A DNA stretch of 64,000 bases from Guyanagaster necrorhizus. Taxonomy: Eukaryota > Basidiomycota > Agaricomycetes > Agaricales > Physalacriaceae. The stretch covers positions 1,967,314 through 2,031,313 of the forward strand of contig NW_025064882.1 of the NCBI RefSeq assembly GCF_019112545.1, in the 5' to 3' direction. Positions within the stretch are counted from its first letter, which is position 1, and every line of letters begins with the position of its first letter. Below the pieces are notes generated by a model. It was not told where the DNA came from. It searched no databases and worked only from the letters and a program-made list of their open reading frames with translations. This document shows positions 34,716 through 47,111 of this stretch, piece after piece. The translations under genes were made by a program, and so were the position numbers.

Positions 34716-36152
34716 GAGTAGTGGTCAGGAAGAGAGATGGGTTGAGGACGACGGCAGGCAGAAAATGACGAAACAGAAAGCGTGGCAACCAATCACAGCC
34801 ACACTGCGGACTCTCAATTTTGCTCCCACCGCCTGTTTTCAGTTTCACTTGCCTGCTATGCAGTACTAATATAATCACTGTGTCGCCCAGCACGACCTTC
34901 GGATTCTTCTCAAATGATTTTATTGAGGGGCGTGCAACTGTCCATGTCTCGGCTGTATGAAACTCGGGCAAGGCACCAGCTCTGAATCGTACTAAATAGT
35001 AAATTAAAATTAAATAAAACCTGGGTATCCAATTACCAAATTTATTCGTCGCTGACGGTCACGGTGATATCGGCTGGCTTGAAATCTCGTGCACTGTAAG
35101 TGCTAGCTGAATTATGCGTATATGGTGGTGTAGCATCCCTCTGATGGCTTTTCCCGAGACCTTACCGACGTATATCAGGCATCAGCACGTTTCCTGGAAC
35201 AGTAAACATGTAATGAGAAATCACCATATACCCTTTTATCACAGCAGCCCTTAATATTTGTCATGATAGGGATCTCCAGTTCTGTATTCGGCTTTCAAAA
35301 AATTTCACTGATTCGTCTCTCAGCCCGGTTGCAAGTATCGTCGGTTGGTCGTCGTGGATAAACCTTCAACAATGCGACTTCCGTATATCTTTATTTGCAC
35401 TGGTGATCTCGTACTCCTCACCTTCCCGGCCTCCTTCCTACGGAAGAGCAAACGAAATTGCGAGCTCGAAGTGTATTCGGACAATCAGCATGACCACACT
35501 TATCGAATCTATGCCATAAATCGAGGTGCTTATACGGTGTTGTGTATACCTTTTTCAATGATTAGGAGCCATCGGTTGCTTTCAAGTGTTCCTGGCACTG
35601 CTCATCAACTTAGAGTGGAATTTGATTCGGTCACGTGATATCGAACAAACACAGCAGGACTTGAGAACTTGAAAAAAAAAAAGAAACCAGCACTGCTGCT
35701 CAGTTCCCTTCAGCGATCGCAAGAAGCGCATTCTTCTTGCTTTGATCTTTATAGAATTTCGGCCAAAAATAACATTTAAGCCTCGTTCTCAATGTCAATG
35801 GGGCCTTCAGATTTCAATGACTGGTACATCCGTAAAGCGGTAAATATCATGTATGCTGAAAATATCGAGGGGGGAGCCACAAACAATTAGATCTAATCAT
35901 TCTAACACACAGACATATGGTTTTATTTCAGCGAACGTTCAAACCCGATGATAGGCTCCGACGTCCTCTAACATGAATCCTGTCCAGGACTTATTCAACG
36001 CAAACGTTTGGTTGCGAATAGTATCGTATACAACGTACGGCGTAATGGTGTGTTGTGAGATCACCTGAATTATGATCCCGCTATCATAGTGACGAGCTAT
36101 GAATAAAAATACCTTTCATCGATAAGTTGAGACCTACCACCGGCCAGATTGT
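34716..36152. other. Intergenic region upstream of FKS1
   Basis: 1.4 kb containing the FKS1 promoter at its left end and the Hikeshi 3' UTR at its right end. The plus-strand frame 35345-35638 (97 codons) has no recognised feature. A run of A at 35671-35682 is a simple repeat. Confidence 0.4.
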
Positions 36153-36801
36153 CTATTCGTCTCTCTCCAAAAATCCAAGCCCACTGTTTCTAACCTTTCC
36201 AGTAAAATTTTCATACCACCTGGCGATCAGTCCCATCGGGACTGCGAGTTCAGGCGTCATAGCCCCTCCGCCGGTAAAGCCAGAGACATAGTTGAACAAG
36301 TTTTTCACAATCTTCTCTGCGAGAAGTGTAGGGTTAATGCTCAAGTCGTTTCCAGATTTCGTAAGGGCATAAGGTAGGGCGGCTAATTGCGACTCTATCG
36401 CATGAACGGGTTCAATGGACAAGCCGAGAATGGCGGCAACGTCTCCGCTGTCATTCATCGACAAATTCGGATCGAAAGCACGATATGTTGATGTCGAGGA
36501 GAAGGAACCCCGTAAACGAAATATCGCTGATGGCTTGTCGTTAGAGATCCTAGGCAGAAATTCAGTGAGCTATTCGACATGAATAACAGTGAACTCGCAT
36601 TCCAAGGAGTTGGAATCCTTTTCCCGGCCAGTGGAAGTGGACGGCCGCACCATATCCTTCGGGAAATGGCACAGTGCCCAAGACAAACACACAAACGTGG
36701 TTGATTGTGCTGGCGTTGGGTAGTTCAAATAACGCGTGCGTATCGTCAATTTGTTGGAGATTTGTCTGCAGCAGACGGCCAGCAACGCAGCAGCCAAACA
36801 T
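36153..36801 (-). CDS. OPI10: Hikeshi/OPI10 homologue, Hsp70 nuclear import carrier
   Basis: Two exons, 36801-36599 and 36549-36153, give 199 residues, the family length. The start MFGCCVAGRLLQTN and the block VFVLGTVPFPEGYGAAVHF are the N-terminal Hikeshi signature; QLLGMISNDKPSAIF spans the exon junction; FNYVSGFTG and the C-terminal WYENFTGKV are also typical. Hikeshi carries Hsp70 into the nucleus under heat stress; the yeast homologue Opi10 was found through inositol/phospholipid regulation. The only junction that restores the conserved GMISNDKP uses a GC donor (GCGAGT at 36598) and an AG acceptor, so this is a GC..AG intron of 49 bp. Head to head with RTF1. Confidence 0.93.
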
Positions 36802-36976
36802 TTCTGCACGGAAAAGCGAGAGCGTTAATTGTCGTTGCGAAAGGAAGGGTAAAAACTCTCCCGAAGTTTGTAGAAAGTGTCTCGGCGCTGATGATCAGAA
36901 ATAGCAACCCATCCGAACCGATGGAACCTGTGGCGTGCGAAATTGTCGTTTCCTTTCCCATCCCTTTACTGCCACT
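36802..36976. promoter_or_regulatory. Bidirectional promoter of OPI10 and RTF1
   Basis: Only 175 bp separate the two divergent start codons, so the genes almost certainly share a promoter. No clear TATA box is visible. Confidence 0.6.
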
Positions 36977-39009
36977 ATGTCCGATTTTGACGACGAACTG
37001 CTCGAGCTCGTCGAGGCTGGTTCCGACAAGAAACAAAAGCGAAAGACCAAAACGAAGCCGTCAAAGAAACGAAAAGCCGAGTGAGCCTAGGAATCTGATC
37101 TCGCAGCATCCTCGTGTCAGAACCGGTTTTTCTCTACCCTTCATAGCCTTTCCGATTACGAAAATGATCCTGAAAGTGAAGAGGACGAAGAGGACCCCTA
37201 TCCTTTGGAGGGGAAGTATGTGGATGCAGCCGACAAACATAGGTACGTCTTCCAATGGTGACACGACAGCGTAGGGTTGATGATATCTGTAACAGGCTCA
37301 TGCAGATGTCCGAGATTGAGCGTGAAGAGATTATCACCGGACGATTAGAAGATAAGCAGCGCATGCTGGACAAGCGAGCGATTTCACGCATGGTGAAAGA
37401 CCAGCGTTCCGGTGACATGGACGGCGTCGCAAGAGCGTCCAAAAGTTTGTCTGTCTCTTTGGCGTGTCTTTTTGCATCTTATAATACGTCAGGGCAACGC
37501 TCATCACGAGGTTTCACGAAGGAAAAGTCGCGCAAGCTGGATGAGCTTAAGGCCAAACGCAAAGCCAAGGGCGACAAGCAACACGTATGTCCTTCCTTTG
37601 TGTGTTCATATCATGAGTGCCTATCTTGCACAGAACGAAGGTTCTCCTTTTCACGATGGATCTTCGTCTGCCATGGATATGGGTACCTCAGATGAGGACG
37701 ACGAGGACGGTCAGATCAACAAGTCGGATCAGGAACATGAACGAGAGCAACATCCGCCTGTCAAAGACGAGCCTATTACCATGGATGATCTGGAAAAGTG
37801 TCATCTTACACGGGATATGATAGCAAAATACTATCTGTCGCCGTGGTTTGAAGAATACGTTAAGAGTTGGGTGTTTAAATTCAGCCTTATCTTCCTTCCA
37901 GCTTAAATGTTGCAGATACCTGGGTCCGCTATCTCATCGGCTGTGAGGACGGCAAGAGCATCTATCGTATATGTCAAGTTATCAGTATGCCATATTTGTG
38001 TTCGCACGTCTTGTCCATTGATCCTCTCTTCCAGATCTCGGAGCTGATATAGTCAAACCATATATGGTTGAGAGCACTATGGTGAACCAGACTATCGAGC
38101 TCCAACATGGTATCTCGAAAAAACTGTGGCAAATGGACAAAGTCTCAAACTCTCCGTTCGAACCAGTCAGTGACAACTCAGTGACCTCATAACAGTCTCT
38201 CATCCAGAGAGAACAGAAAGAATTTCTTCGTCTCAAAAACACGTGCGAAACTGAACATGTCAAATTGCCCTCGAAGAAAGAGCTGGAGATCAAAGAAGCC
38301 CGCATGGTACAGCTGGTTACGCAACCAAAGACTGAGGTGACGATTTTATACTGTCAAGCGATGGGGTGCTGACACGATAATTTAGGCAGATGTTAGTGCC
38401 ATCTTGGCTCGCAAGAGCCAAATAACGGCAGCCAAATCACAAAATTGGGTTACCCTGGAACGAGCCCGCTTGGTCCAACAACGTACGCTAGCTCAACGTC
38501 GTCTAGATTATCATGAAGTAGCAGAACTGGATGCGAAGTTGGCCGAGTTCATCGCCCAATATGGCGAAGATCTCAGCAGCCCTCAGAAAAATGGCCGACG
38601 TGCGGAGAATGACACATTGGCCAAACTCAGCGAGAAAAACCGCAGGGCTAACGCTGAGGCCGTCCGCAGGGCCGAAATTGCGGCGGCGGAACAAAGAAGG
38701 CGCGAGAGAAAGCGGGCCCTTGCTGGAAAGAGTGGAACTGCTACTCCAACTGATCCTAGTGCTAGGCTGAAAACCGTTCCACGGACGTTCAACTCTGCCA
38801 CACCGGTGTCTAGGTTCGTATTTTTTTCCTGCATACCTTTGTTTTATATCTCTTCTGTACCCAGACCGGCGACTCCCAGCGGGCTTCAACCCGCACCCCT
38901 AACTCCGGAGAGAAAGCCTTCGCCCCTCGTTCCTTCGACAAACGGCAAAGCCAAGACGTTCGAAGCCTCGGTTATTGAAACGATGGAAGTGGACCTTGGC
39001 GATTTTTAG
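36977..39009 (+). CDS. RTF1: RTF1, Paf1-complex transcription elongation factor (Plus3 domain)
   Basis: Ten exons: 36977-37080, 37147-37242, 37296-37444, 37493-37584, 37634-37865, 37916-37984, 38035-38165, 38208-38336, 38386-38813, 38865-39009. The product is 524 residues. An acidic start (MSDFDDELLELVEAG) and a Lys-rich segment precede the histone-modification region (LMQMSEIEREEII). The Plus3 domain follows at about residues 197-320 (ITMDDLEKCHLTRDMIAKY, WVRYLIGCEDGKSIYRICQV, LELQHG-type strands), then a long charged helix (RRLDYHEVAELDAKLAEF) and a Pro-rich tail. RTF1 links the Paf1 complex to Spt5 and stimulates H2B ubiquitination during elongation in the nucleus. The acceptor after exon 7 is ambiguous: 38207 (42-bp intron, preferred) or 38196 (31 bp, adding four residues). 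The last intron is 51 bp without a stop. Confidence 0.94.
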
Positions 39010-39307
39010 ATCAGTAGAATTGCTTTCGTTGTTTTGCGTAATACGACAGCCTAATTGTCATGCATCGTACAACTTGTCGACATCATTGCATCAATTTAGA
39101 CGACACGTGTTCTGCAGCGTGTAGTTTGTAGCTATATCGAATGTATGTCGTGTAGCTGCAATAAAACGGTTTTTGGTGGGGAGCATTCGCCTGCACACGA
39201 AATGGCGGAAGCAAAATGCAGGGAAAAGTTTTTGCCAAAAGCTTGAATAAGCAATGATGTCACCGAAATGGAGCGCACCCTTCTTGCATTTTGACTCTTA
39301 CCATACC

Positions 39308-40289
39308 ATGCTCTCCATTGCTCGAACTGCCTTGCGTCCTGCATTATCTCATCGCTCTCTTGGGGGAGCAGCCCGCTTAGCGTCTCTCCATACTGTTCCT
39401 GACCTGCCCTATGCATACAATGTAAGCAGTCCAGTGGTTTGCTCTCTAGATCGGCATCGACCAGGATTATTTAGGCTCTTGAGCCCTTCATCTCAGAGGA
39501 AATCATGAAACTTCATCACAAAAAGCACCACCAAGCGTATGTCAATGGCCTCAACGCTGCGGAGGAGGCGTATGCCAAGTCGACTTCGACCAAAGACCAT
39601 ATCGCCTTGCAGAGCGCGTTAAAGTTTAACGGCGGTGGTAAGAGCAAGGTTCTACCACGTTTTATATTTTCGCTGACTCCTCTACCACAGGGCACATCAA
39701 CCATTCTTTGTTCTGGAAAAACCTTGCTCCAGCCAGCGAAGAGGGTGGAAAAATCGACAATGGGCCGCTCAAGACGCTTATTGAGCGCGACTTTGGCTCC
39801 GTCGAAGCTTTCAAGAAGGAGTTCAACGCCAAAACGGCTGCTATCCAAGGCAGCGGATGGGGCTGGCTGGTATGTAGCACGTTTTCTGTTCAAACAATCA
39901 TGTCTCACGTAAACTGAATTTGAAGGGATACGATTCCAAGAGTGGCAAGTTGGATATTGTCACCACCGCCAATCAAGACCCTCTTATCAGTGAGTCTCTT
40001 TCTATTGTTGGCCATCACCGCAGCTCACCAATTATATCCAGCCCACACTCCCCTCATTGGCGTTGATATCTGGGAACACGTTCGTTTTCAATTACTTCTT
40101 TCGCGAGGCTTACTCATCTAGTACTCTAGGCTTTTTATCTCCAATACAAGAACGTAAAGCCTGATGTACGTGTATATTCTGGCCTCCTAGCGATGACGTT
40201 CACTTATATTCGTTCAGTATCTCAATGCTATTTGGAACGTCATCAACTTCAAAGAGGCCGAACAGCGACTCGCTGAGGTGGCTAAATAG
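39308..40289 (+). CDS. SOD2: Mitochondrial manganese superoxide dismutase
   Basis: Seven exons: 39308-39421, 39475-39637, 39691-39869, 39926-39989, 40042-40079, 40130-40165, 40218-40289. The product is 221 residues. An Arg/Ser/Ala-rich presequence of about 25 residues directs it to mitochondria. Metal-binding segments are all present: [12 protein letters not shown] (first His ligand at about residue 52), GHINHSLFW (second His), and the signature DIWEHAFY (Asp and His). GSGWGWLGY is the usual active-site loop. It converts superoxide to hydrogen peroxide and oxygen in the matrix. Introns are all 50-56 bp. The gene starts about 300 bp after RTF1 on the same strand. Confidence 0.96.
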
Positions 40290-40857
40290 ATCATCTGTAT
40301 ATGTACTAACTTTCGGATAATGAATTGCAACTTACGCGAAGTAATTAGTCCGTATGCATGCATAAAACCATAGCGAATTAACCGGCCAGTGTCATACATC
40401 ATTATCATGATCCACCGTTGATCTATTGTGTCTTTATGGCCTTTACGTCCACATATTCATCGATAGTATAGAGCTATCCTTGGTATGCAGAGCGACACAA
40501 TCGGTTGATAATTTCATAGAGCAGAGAAAAACGACTTCCGCCAGGACGCGTCTTGCGAAAGTGCTTGAATTTGAGCCACATTCCGGGATTACGAATGATG
40601 CCGGGTTACGTCCAGGTTCCAAGAGGTACAAGATTGATACAGATGCCACCCGCTACTAGATCTGCAAACGCGTCAATACAAAATTAAGACTGCCCATCAA
40701 GGCCGTAATTATTTCCCAGTCGAGTCCCGAACATCATGTATTGAAATAATTGATGCAGAACTGCAAGCATAAGGGGTATTACAAAGAAGAGATATGAATA
40801 CATGATGCATAGCGGACAGCGAACGAAATTAGGAAACATCCAAGACTCTAAGAGGCA
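40290..40857. other. Intergenic, 3' ends of convergent genes
   Basis: 568 bp between the SOD2 and velvet stop codons. A plus-strand frame (40426-40659) has no recognisable feature. Confidence 0.4.
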
Positions 40858-41962
40858 CTAACCTCCACTATCATTTTCATACGCCTCAGGATCGCTCCCA
40901 TCTTCATGCTTTCGTTTCTTCGACTGTCCAGCCTCGTCCGGAAGTCTCTCGCTGGGTTTCCGGCGCTTTCGTTCCGTCTCACGAGCATTGAGGCGTACCC
41001 CGTAACGCTGAATATGCTAAGAAGGACCCAAAAATATAAATAAATGATAGACCTCTAAAGAAGTAGAGTGTATCTTTACCTTTGTCAGTTCGGTAGAAGG
41101 TGGTAAGCCAGGGAACTCCTTGGTAGAATAGACGCGAAAGACGCCGCCAAAACATTCCGCCTGTATAGTCAGATCGGATTGGCCATGCGCACGGGCGAAA
41201 AGATCGAAAACCCGGTAGCGGAGTAGGAATTGGCCTTCTTGTCGCACGGCCAAGTCCTGGAATAATCACACCGTGGCGCGTCAATGTGTCACATATGTCT
41301 GTAAAGAAGCATGATACTTACGGAAAACACGAACATGAGCTGGCGCTTTCCTTCCCAGTCTATGAGGTTAGGCTGGACAAACGTTGCGCCGACAAGTGAG
41401 GTCGTCATCTTGGAGCTTTCGAGGATTGGTATCCCGGTATGCCGCTCTCGATGCACGATGTCTGGGAAGAAATCTAAAGTTAGAGGACCGGCGATATCAA
41501 AGTAAGCAAATGAAAGGCTTACCTGTTAGCGGGTGTTCTGGTGGCGGAGGAATAACTGGAAATAAATCAACAGTGCACATTAGGCCGGCAGTCTGCACTT
41601 CCCTAACAAAAAATAATGAGACGAGGGCATACAGACGGATTCAAGAACAAATTATTGACCCGTAATCCTCTATCTCTTCCTCGCGTTGCCTATTCATTCC
41701 TGCGTCATGTACGGTGCTGATAGACATCGAGATGACAGGCGGAGGGTCGAGAGGACGACGGTCAACGTTAGCATATCTGCTCAAGTTTTTGCGTAAGACA
41801 AGCGTAAAAAAATAAGATAAGCTACGACAAGACGTACTTGCGACCAAGAACTGCTTTTTGAAGTTCCTTGACGCGAGTGCGCATTGTAAGCCCACGATAC
41901 TGGCCTGAAGAATAAGGAATGGGCTGGTCAATAAGACCGGTTCCGCGTGGAAGACTGCTCAT
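40858..41962 (-). CDS. Velvet-domain transcriptional regulator
   Basis: Six exons on the minus strand, 41962-41838, 41776-41660, 41602-41523, 41461-41322, 41256-41080 and 41016-40858, give 265 residues. The velvet domain fills most of the protein: YRGLTMRTRVKELQKAV, the hallmark DRRPLDPPPVISM, then GLMCTVDLFPV, SSLVGATFVQPN-like strands, VFSDLAVRQEGQFLLRYRVFDL and VYSTKEFPGLPPSTEL. A basic tail (RKRRKPSER.. KKRKHEDG) is a likely nuclear localisation signal. Velvet proteins bind DNA with an NF-kappaB-like fold and pair with each other to control development, sporulation and secondary metabolism in response to light. Which family member (VelB, VosA or a basidiomycete type) cannot be decided by eye. 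All introns are slightly long (57-65 bp). Confidence 0.9.
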
Positions 41963-43180
41963 ATTGAACGACACCTAGTTGGGGGCCTTTTAGCAACTGC
42001 AACACGGAGAGCACGTTTTTAACCCCCCGCCCCCCCAATTCAAAGGTCGCGAATGGCGATCGGATTTCCTGGTACGCAATGTGGGGGTAAGGGAAGAGCT
42101 GAGTTCCAGGGAAAGGGCGCCGGCTTTTATGGAAGCAGATTCTTTCCCGATATAGCTCGCTGGATGCCACGTCCACCACGTTCTTGGAACACGGATGCTT
42201 TTCAACCTTTATATCGGGCAGTCCCAGTATTTTGGCTCACTCTGCGGTACATCAGCGAGTTGGATGGATCTTGGCTCCGCGACGATGCCTCACTGTTTTC
42301 ATATCGATAAAAATTAAGTACTGCTTACAAGATTTCTCAGGCGATCTACAACGGATAACTTTATAATTAGCGAAGCAGAAGGGATGAAGCCTGTTGCGGA
42401 CGCCCTCTTTTGAACCTCACAATGACCGCGACTGGATAATATGATAGATCCCAATTACAATCTTAAAGGTGAATATATTTCGACATTAGTCAGTAATAGA
42501 TTGAAGCAAATGGTCCGTAATGTGAAAGGACACTTATCATTTGCAGATGCGTTCTGAGTATCGGTTTCTTTAGCATAAACATTTCAGCCAGACGTCCAGC
42601 GCATGTATTTTATGTCATCGATGACTCATTCAGAACCAGGCGGAAGCAGCCGTGAAGTTTTTCATTGTACTACTACAGCCCCCATCCCCAATTCCTAACC
42701 TCGCAAGCGCCAATTCGGATAAGATCCTAATCGCGGCAAGACTGAACAATCTACGTGTCCTCCCGCCTCATCTGGCTCCGACACGAACACTTAAACTGTC
42801 CAGTGGACGTCGTGCGTGATGGGCTGTCATGGTGATGGAAAAACGAGGGAAGGGAATCGATGAACGGAGGAACGAGATCTGGGGAGCGCGAATGGGCATA
42901 CCCGGAGCTGATGACAGCCCCGCGGACGACATGGTTGGTTTAAAAAGAGGATACAAGGCTTAGCAGACAGAGGCATGGCTCAAGGGGCCTCGAAAATTTT
43001 GTCGAAAGTACATTTATTTATTAAGTCCTTGACTGCAAGGGCCGTGAGAATAACATACCAAGTAAGGCTAAACAGACGGAATTGGTAATCACACCGCCAC
43101 CCAGTGTTCATTTACTGACTGAGCAGATTTTGCTCCAGGCAGGATCAAATCATCATGCCACCTCCTACCACCACGAGGCG
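41963..43180. other. Gene-poor flank leading into the repeat region
   Basis: Velvet promoter region, with a short poly-C/poly-G mix at 42019-42038. Open frames on both strands (42053-42310 plus, 42768-42956 minus) lack any recognisable feature. Base composition is still like the gene-rich part and CpG is present up to about 43181. Confidence 0.4.
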
Positions 43181-45398
43181 ATGATGGTGAACCTTTTACA
43201 TAGTAAGTAATTTTATTTTTGCTGTACTACTCCTTTTTAAGCTGTAGGACTTCATTAAACCTGTGAATACCTTTCATAAAGCCAGTGTTGTTATGGTTGG
43301 ATCAGGGTCACATGGGTCAGACTGAACCCAGATCGGTGGGGTCCAATGGATAGAACACTATGATATGGTAATAAATGATGTTATTCTATTACTATTGGAT
43401 CATCTGAGCCTCCAGGAGCTTGCTGGAATGCATCTGAAGCATTCTTCTGATCCAAATGAGTCAGCATCTCATAGAACATCATCTACTCATAGTATTTAGA
43501 GGTTCTCTGTGGCTAAAACTCATGCCAACCTGTATGAACTGATCAATTGAATATCTCATAAAGAGAGATGAGTGATTTTCATGAAAAGAAGAGCCAAACC
43601 TGCCATATAAATAACAATGAGCACTGATAAGCCTCTAAGCTCTGTGCACTCTGAAATTATGGGCCTGAATAATAATTTTTGACTTCAGCCCTTAAGCAGG
43701 CTTTCAGTAAACCAATCATTGCAAGTTAAATGCATGTACTTTCATCATAAACTATTCACAGCATATAAACTTTCTCCTCAATAGCTATGCATCATAGGTG
43801 TCACAATTTTATCTCTAAATCATGATCTGCTGATGCTTAGTAAGCAGATGCTTACCAATCCCAACCTCAGGCCAATCTTACAAAGGATGACAAAGATATG
43901 ATGACACTATAACTATGCCTTATTCATTGATGCACAATAGATAGCAGAGAACAATGTGACAACTATCACTGTTCCACATCTTTGTCACAATAAAAACTGC
44001 AGCATATGGAAAAGTCATCATAGCAATAGTACAGCAGAGTGACAATAACAAGTAAGCACAAGAGCACAGTCATTGTTACCTCAAACAATGAGTAGAAGAC
44101 ATAGAAAGCAGACAATAGTTGCCTGTAGGACATAGGATTCTTTAAATAGTATTTAAGGCATTAATACACTGTTATGCATATGCTGCTGGCTCCTGCATGA
44201 TCATAACCAACTACAAATTCAATCACCAAGCTCCACTGGATTCTGTACACTTCCTCTTACCTATTAATTTTATTTTACTATTACTATTTTACATCTGTAT
44301 TTTACATCATAGTATTTAGACTCTGACTCAGAATTAACTACTATTAGTATATAAACTATATACAATCACTATAACTACTCAGTTTGAATATCAACTTGGA
44401 TAGCCATCTATACTTTATACTCACTTCAGCTTCTCTTTACTTCATCTATCAGATTCTACTCTGAAAGATATTTCTCTTTACTTCTCTGATAAAACTCTGT
44501 TCAGTCAGGCCAAATCCTTAGACCTCAACTCAAGAGTGACATTGCCAATAGCTTTATTGATGCCCATGCACTCTGCCAGTCTCTATGTGTACACTCAAGC
44601 CTAATTGATTAGCATGTTCTTAACAGTATATTTAAACTTAAACCCTTGAGTTGAAAAATAAATTTTTATTATATCCATCACATTCACTCAATCCATAGAA
44701 GCTGACTCCAAACAAACTCAACTCAGCTATTCTAACATGTTCTCTATAGAAGACATTCTGGCCTCCACCTCAAAAAAACAGCCAGAGCTCTTCAGATCAG
44801 CCTTCAGTGGAGGACAACTCTTCTATAGGAAAACTTACACTCACTCTAGCTTCACTGCTCACTGACTAAATTATGATGATTCTCCTAACCTTTTTAAAGA
44901 CACCAGTGTCTCAACCAACAGAGTCTGATGGGCCTGCATGATGTACAGCATCTAAAGTGATCCTCTAATAGATCTCTTATTCTTGGACAACATGTATAGG
45001 AACTTAGACAGCCTAGACTCAGAGGGCAGAGGTGAAGACACTCCTACTCATACTCCTATCTGACAGGAACCAGATGATAACCCACCAAACCCTTTTCTAG
45101 GAGGGTCAGATGGATCAGGAGGACCAGGAGGTCTCAATAGCCTTGGTGGCTCTGACAGCTCCATAGAAAGCAACAACCTAAACTAGCAGAATATGTTTCT
45201 AGAATTTATAAACCTGTTATAAGAAGTCTCAGCTTCCCTCAATAACCCAAAGCCAGCTATTATCTGCACTAAAGTCAAGGAACCAGAACTCTTTGATGGC
45301 TCTGACTCTCATAAACTGAAGGCCTTTATTGTCTCTCTTCAATTGAACTTTAATGACAGACCTATCATATTCACAATAGACACTAGCAAGATCAACTA
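43181..45398 (+). mobile_element. Element A: degenerate LTR-retrotransposon 5' part and gag fragment
   Basis: AT-rich and almost free of CpG. A gag-like frame starts at about 44737 (MFSIEDILASTSKKQPELF) and, after many stops and shifts, reaches PELFDGSDSHKLKAFIVSLQLN and FNDRP (about 45285-45360), the retrotransposon gag core seen in fungal Gypsy elements. The sequence is cut at 45398, where the LTR of element C begins. The 5' part (43181-44700) probably includes its LTR, but I could not fix the ends; TGTTATGGTTGG at 43287 is one candidate. It differs from the B-F family. Confidence 0.65.
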
Positions 45399-45858
45399 TG
45401 TTATGATTTTTCCACTTTTATTCTCATCATTTGCAGGATTAACCTCTATTTATGCTTGGTCAGGGCATCTATACTAGTGCCTAAGACTATGGAACAAGCT
45501 TGATCAGCATAATCAGTTATTGTCTCTTGACTTATAGCAACACCCTGACAATAGTACAACAAACCTTTTATAGGTAATATTGACTCACCAGGACAACAAG
45601 TACTATAGTGCAGACACTTACAATTAGTAGTAGTATATTTAGCAACAGACCTAGTGGTATATAAGTAGTATAAATAGTGCCATATATCTCCAGTCTCAAA
45701 CTATCCTTTATTATATCCACTTACTCAAGTCTACTTGCATAGACCTTGAGATATAATATTCACATACATCACATAACTAGACTTAGATGTGATTGTATAA
45801 ATGCAATACAGCACCTATTTACTATGTGATATTAAACATATATCACTTGGCCCTAACA
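45399..45858 (+). repeat. LTR of element C (5' LTR)
   Basis: 460 bp from TGTTATGATTTTTCC to ..CCCTAACA, with TG..CA ends. It is similar along its length to the LTRs at 57844 and 58483 and, inverted, to those of element B. Confidence 0.85.
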
Positions 45859-45916
45859 ATTAGTTTGAGACTTCTGCTTTCCTTTTTTTACACTCATCAT
45901 GAGCAAAGAAGACTAA

Positions 45917-46051
45917 ATGCCTGCTATCAACATTATTACTACCAATCTCACTAATGAATTCTTTAAGCTTCTAGCTTCAATCATAGAAGCACTTTTAAGC
46001 TTATTAGCTATCATTACACTCTGCTATAGACATCAATTGATCACAGCTTAG
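45917..46051 (+). CDS. Leader small ORF of element C, 44 codons, one hydrophobic helix
   Basis: From ATG 45917 to TAG 46049-46051. It reads MPAINIITTNLTNEFFKLL followed by the hydrophobic segment ASIIEALLSLLAIITL and ends in ..LITA. Its start, helix and stop positions match the same frame in elements B, D and E despite heavy mutation elsewhere. Function unknown. Confidence 0.5.
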   Translation: MPAINIITTNLTNEFFKLLASIIEALLSLLAIITLCYRHQLITA

Positions 46052-46085
46052 ATAGTCAAGTACTGCTAATTCTTCTAACACATTC

Positions 46086-47106
46086 AACAGATTTTGTGAA
46101 ATGTCACTTCTAACCTCCCCTTCTAAGATATCTCTCCCTCTGTCTGAGCCTTCTTCCAGCCCATGCCTGAAACCATATCCAAAGCCAGGTCTAGTAGCAC
46201 AAATGAAAGAAGTGCTCAAGAAGAAGAACTCCAACCAGTTGGACCCTCTAGAGCAGTTAGCTGAGATGATAAACATCATAGCATCATAGAATTCTGAAAC
46301 CCATGAAATGTCCAGACATATGTCTCATAGGTCCTACCTCCCATCTCTAATCATGAAGACAAAGACCTCTCCAGTGACTTCTTTGAGGAGTCACCATCCC
46401 TCAACCCTTCCACTGCTCTCTATGAGTCTGGCATTAGAGACTGTGCTAAGGACTCTATTGAGAATGCTTGAAGAACTATAGTGGATGGACACTCCAAATA
46501 TGTCACCCCTTATAAAAGCTCTTCTCCCTCAACTCTCAGTCCTATTCTATCAACCCCAAACACTCTCTATGATATTGGAAGAGAGTATAAAGAAATAGAG
46601 TATGATCCTGACAGCAATGCTATCTATGGCTGACTGAATCAGCTTGAGTAAGAACAACAGGCTGAAGAGCTCTATGAGCAGTGACTGACCAAGCAACAGA
46701 AAGAGCACAAGCATTTCTGATATGCAGCTCAGTATAGGCAGTGGGAGCAGGAGCAGCAGGCTGCAGAGTGGGGCTTAGCTCTATCCAACCACTATAGTCT
46801 CTACACAGAGACTGATGATGAAGACAGTGGACTCTGAGAGTGGGATCCAGACAATGAGGATAACCCATGATCTGCTGATCACTGGTCCAACTTGCAAGTC
46901 CTCACAGCAGATGAGGCTCATCAGATCAATGATGATGATGACTATGAGCTCCTCCCACTGATCTATGAGGAGAGTATTGCTATCAGCAGCAATGATACTC
47001 TTCTCTCAGATGTCAGTTTCATACTCACCAGGTATGAAATCCAAGTACCCTCAGAGGCCAGGGTCACTGAATGGACTCTCTGATGATTCCTTCATGGATA
47101 TATTGC
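46086..47106 (+). pseudogene. Element C gag, first part (degenerate)
   Basis: Several frames with stops carry recognisable gag pieces matching element D (SPSKISLPLSEP.. near the start, ELLPLIYEES near 46950). CpG loss has produced many TGA/TAG codons. The sequence ends at the target site of element B. Confidence 0.6.
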
Positions 47107-47111
47107 CATCC
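47107..47111. repeat. Target-site duplication, left copy (CATCC)
   Basis: CATCC directly before the TGTTAAGCCC end of element B; the same five bases follow its other end at 55853-55857. Confidence 0.85.
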
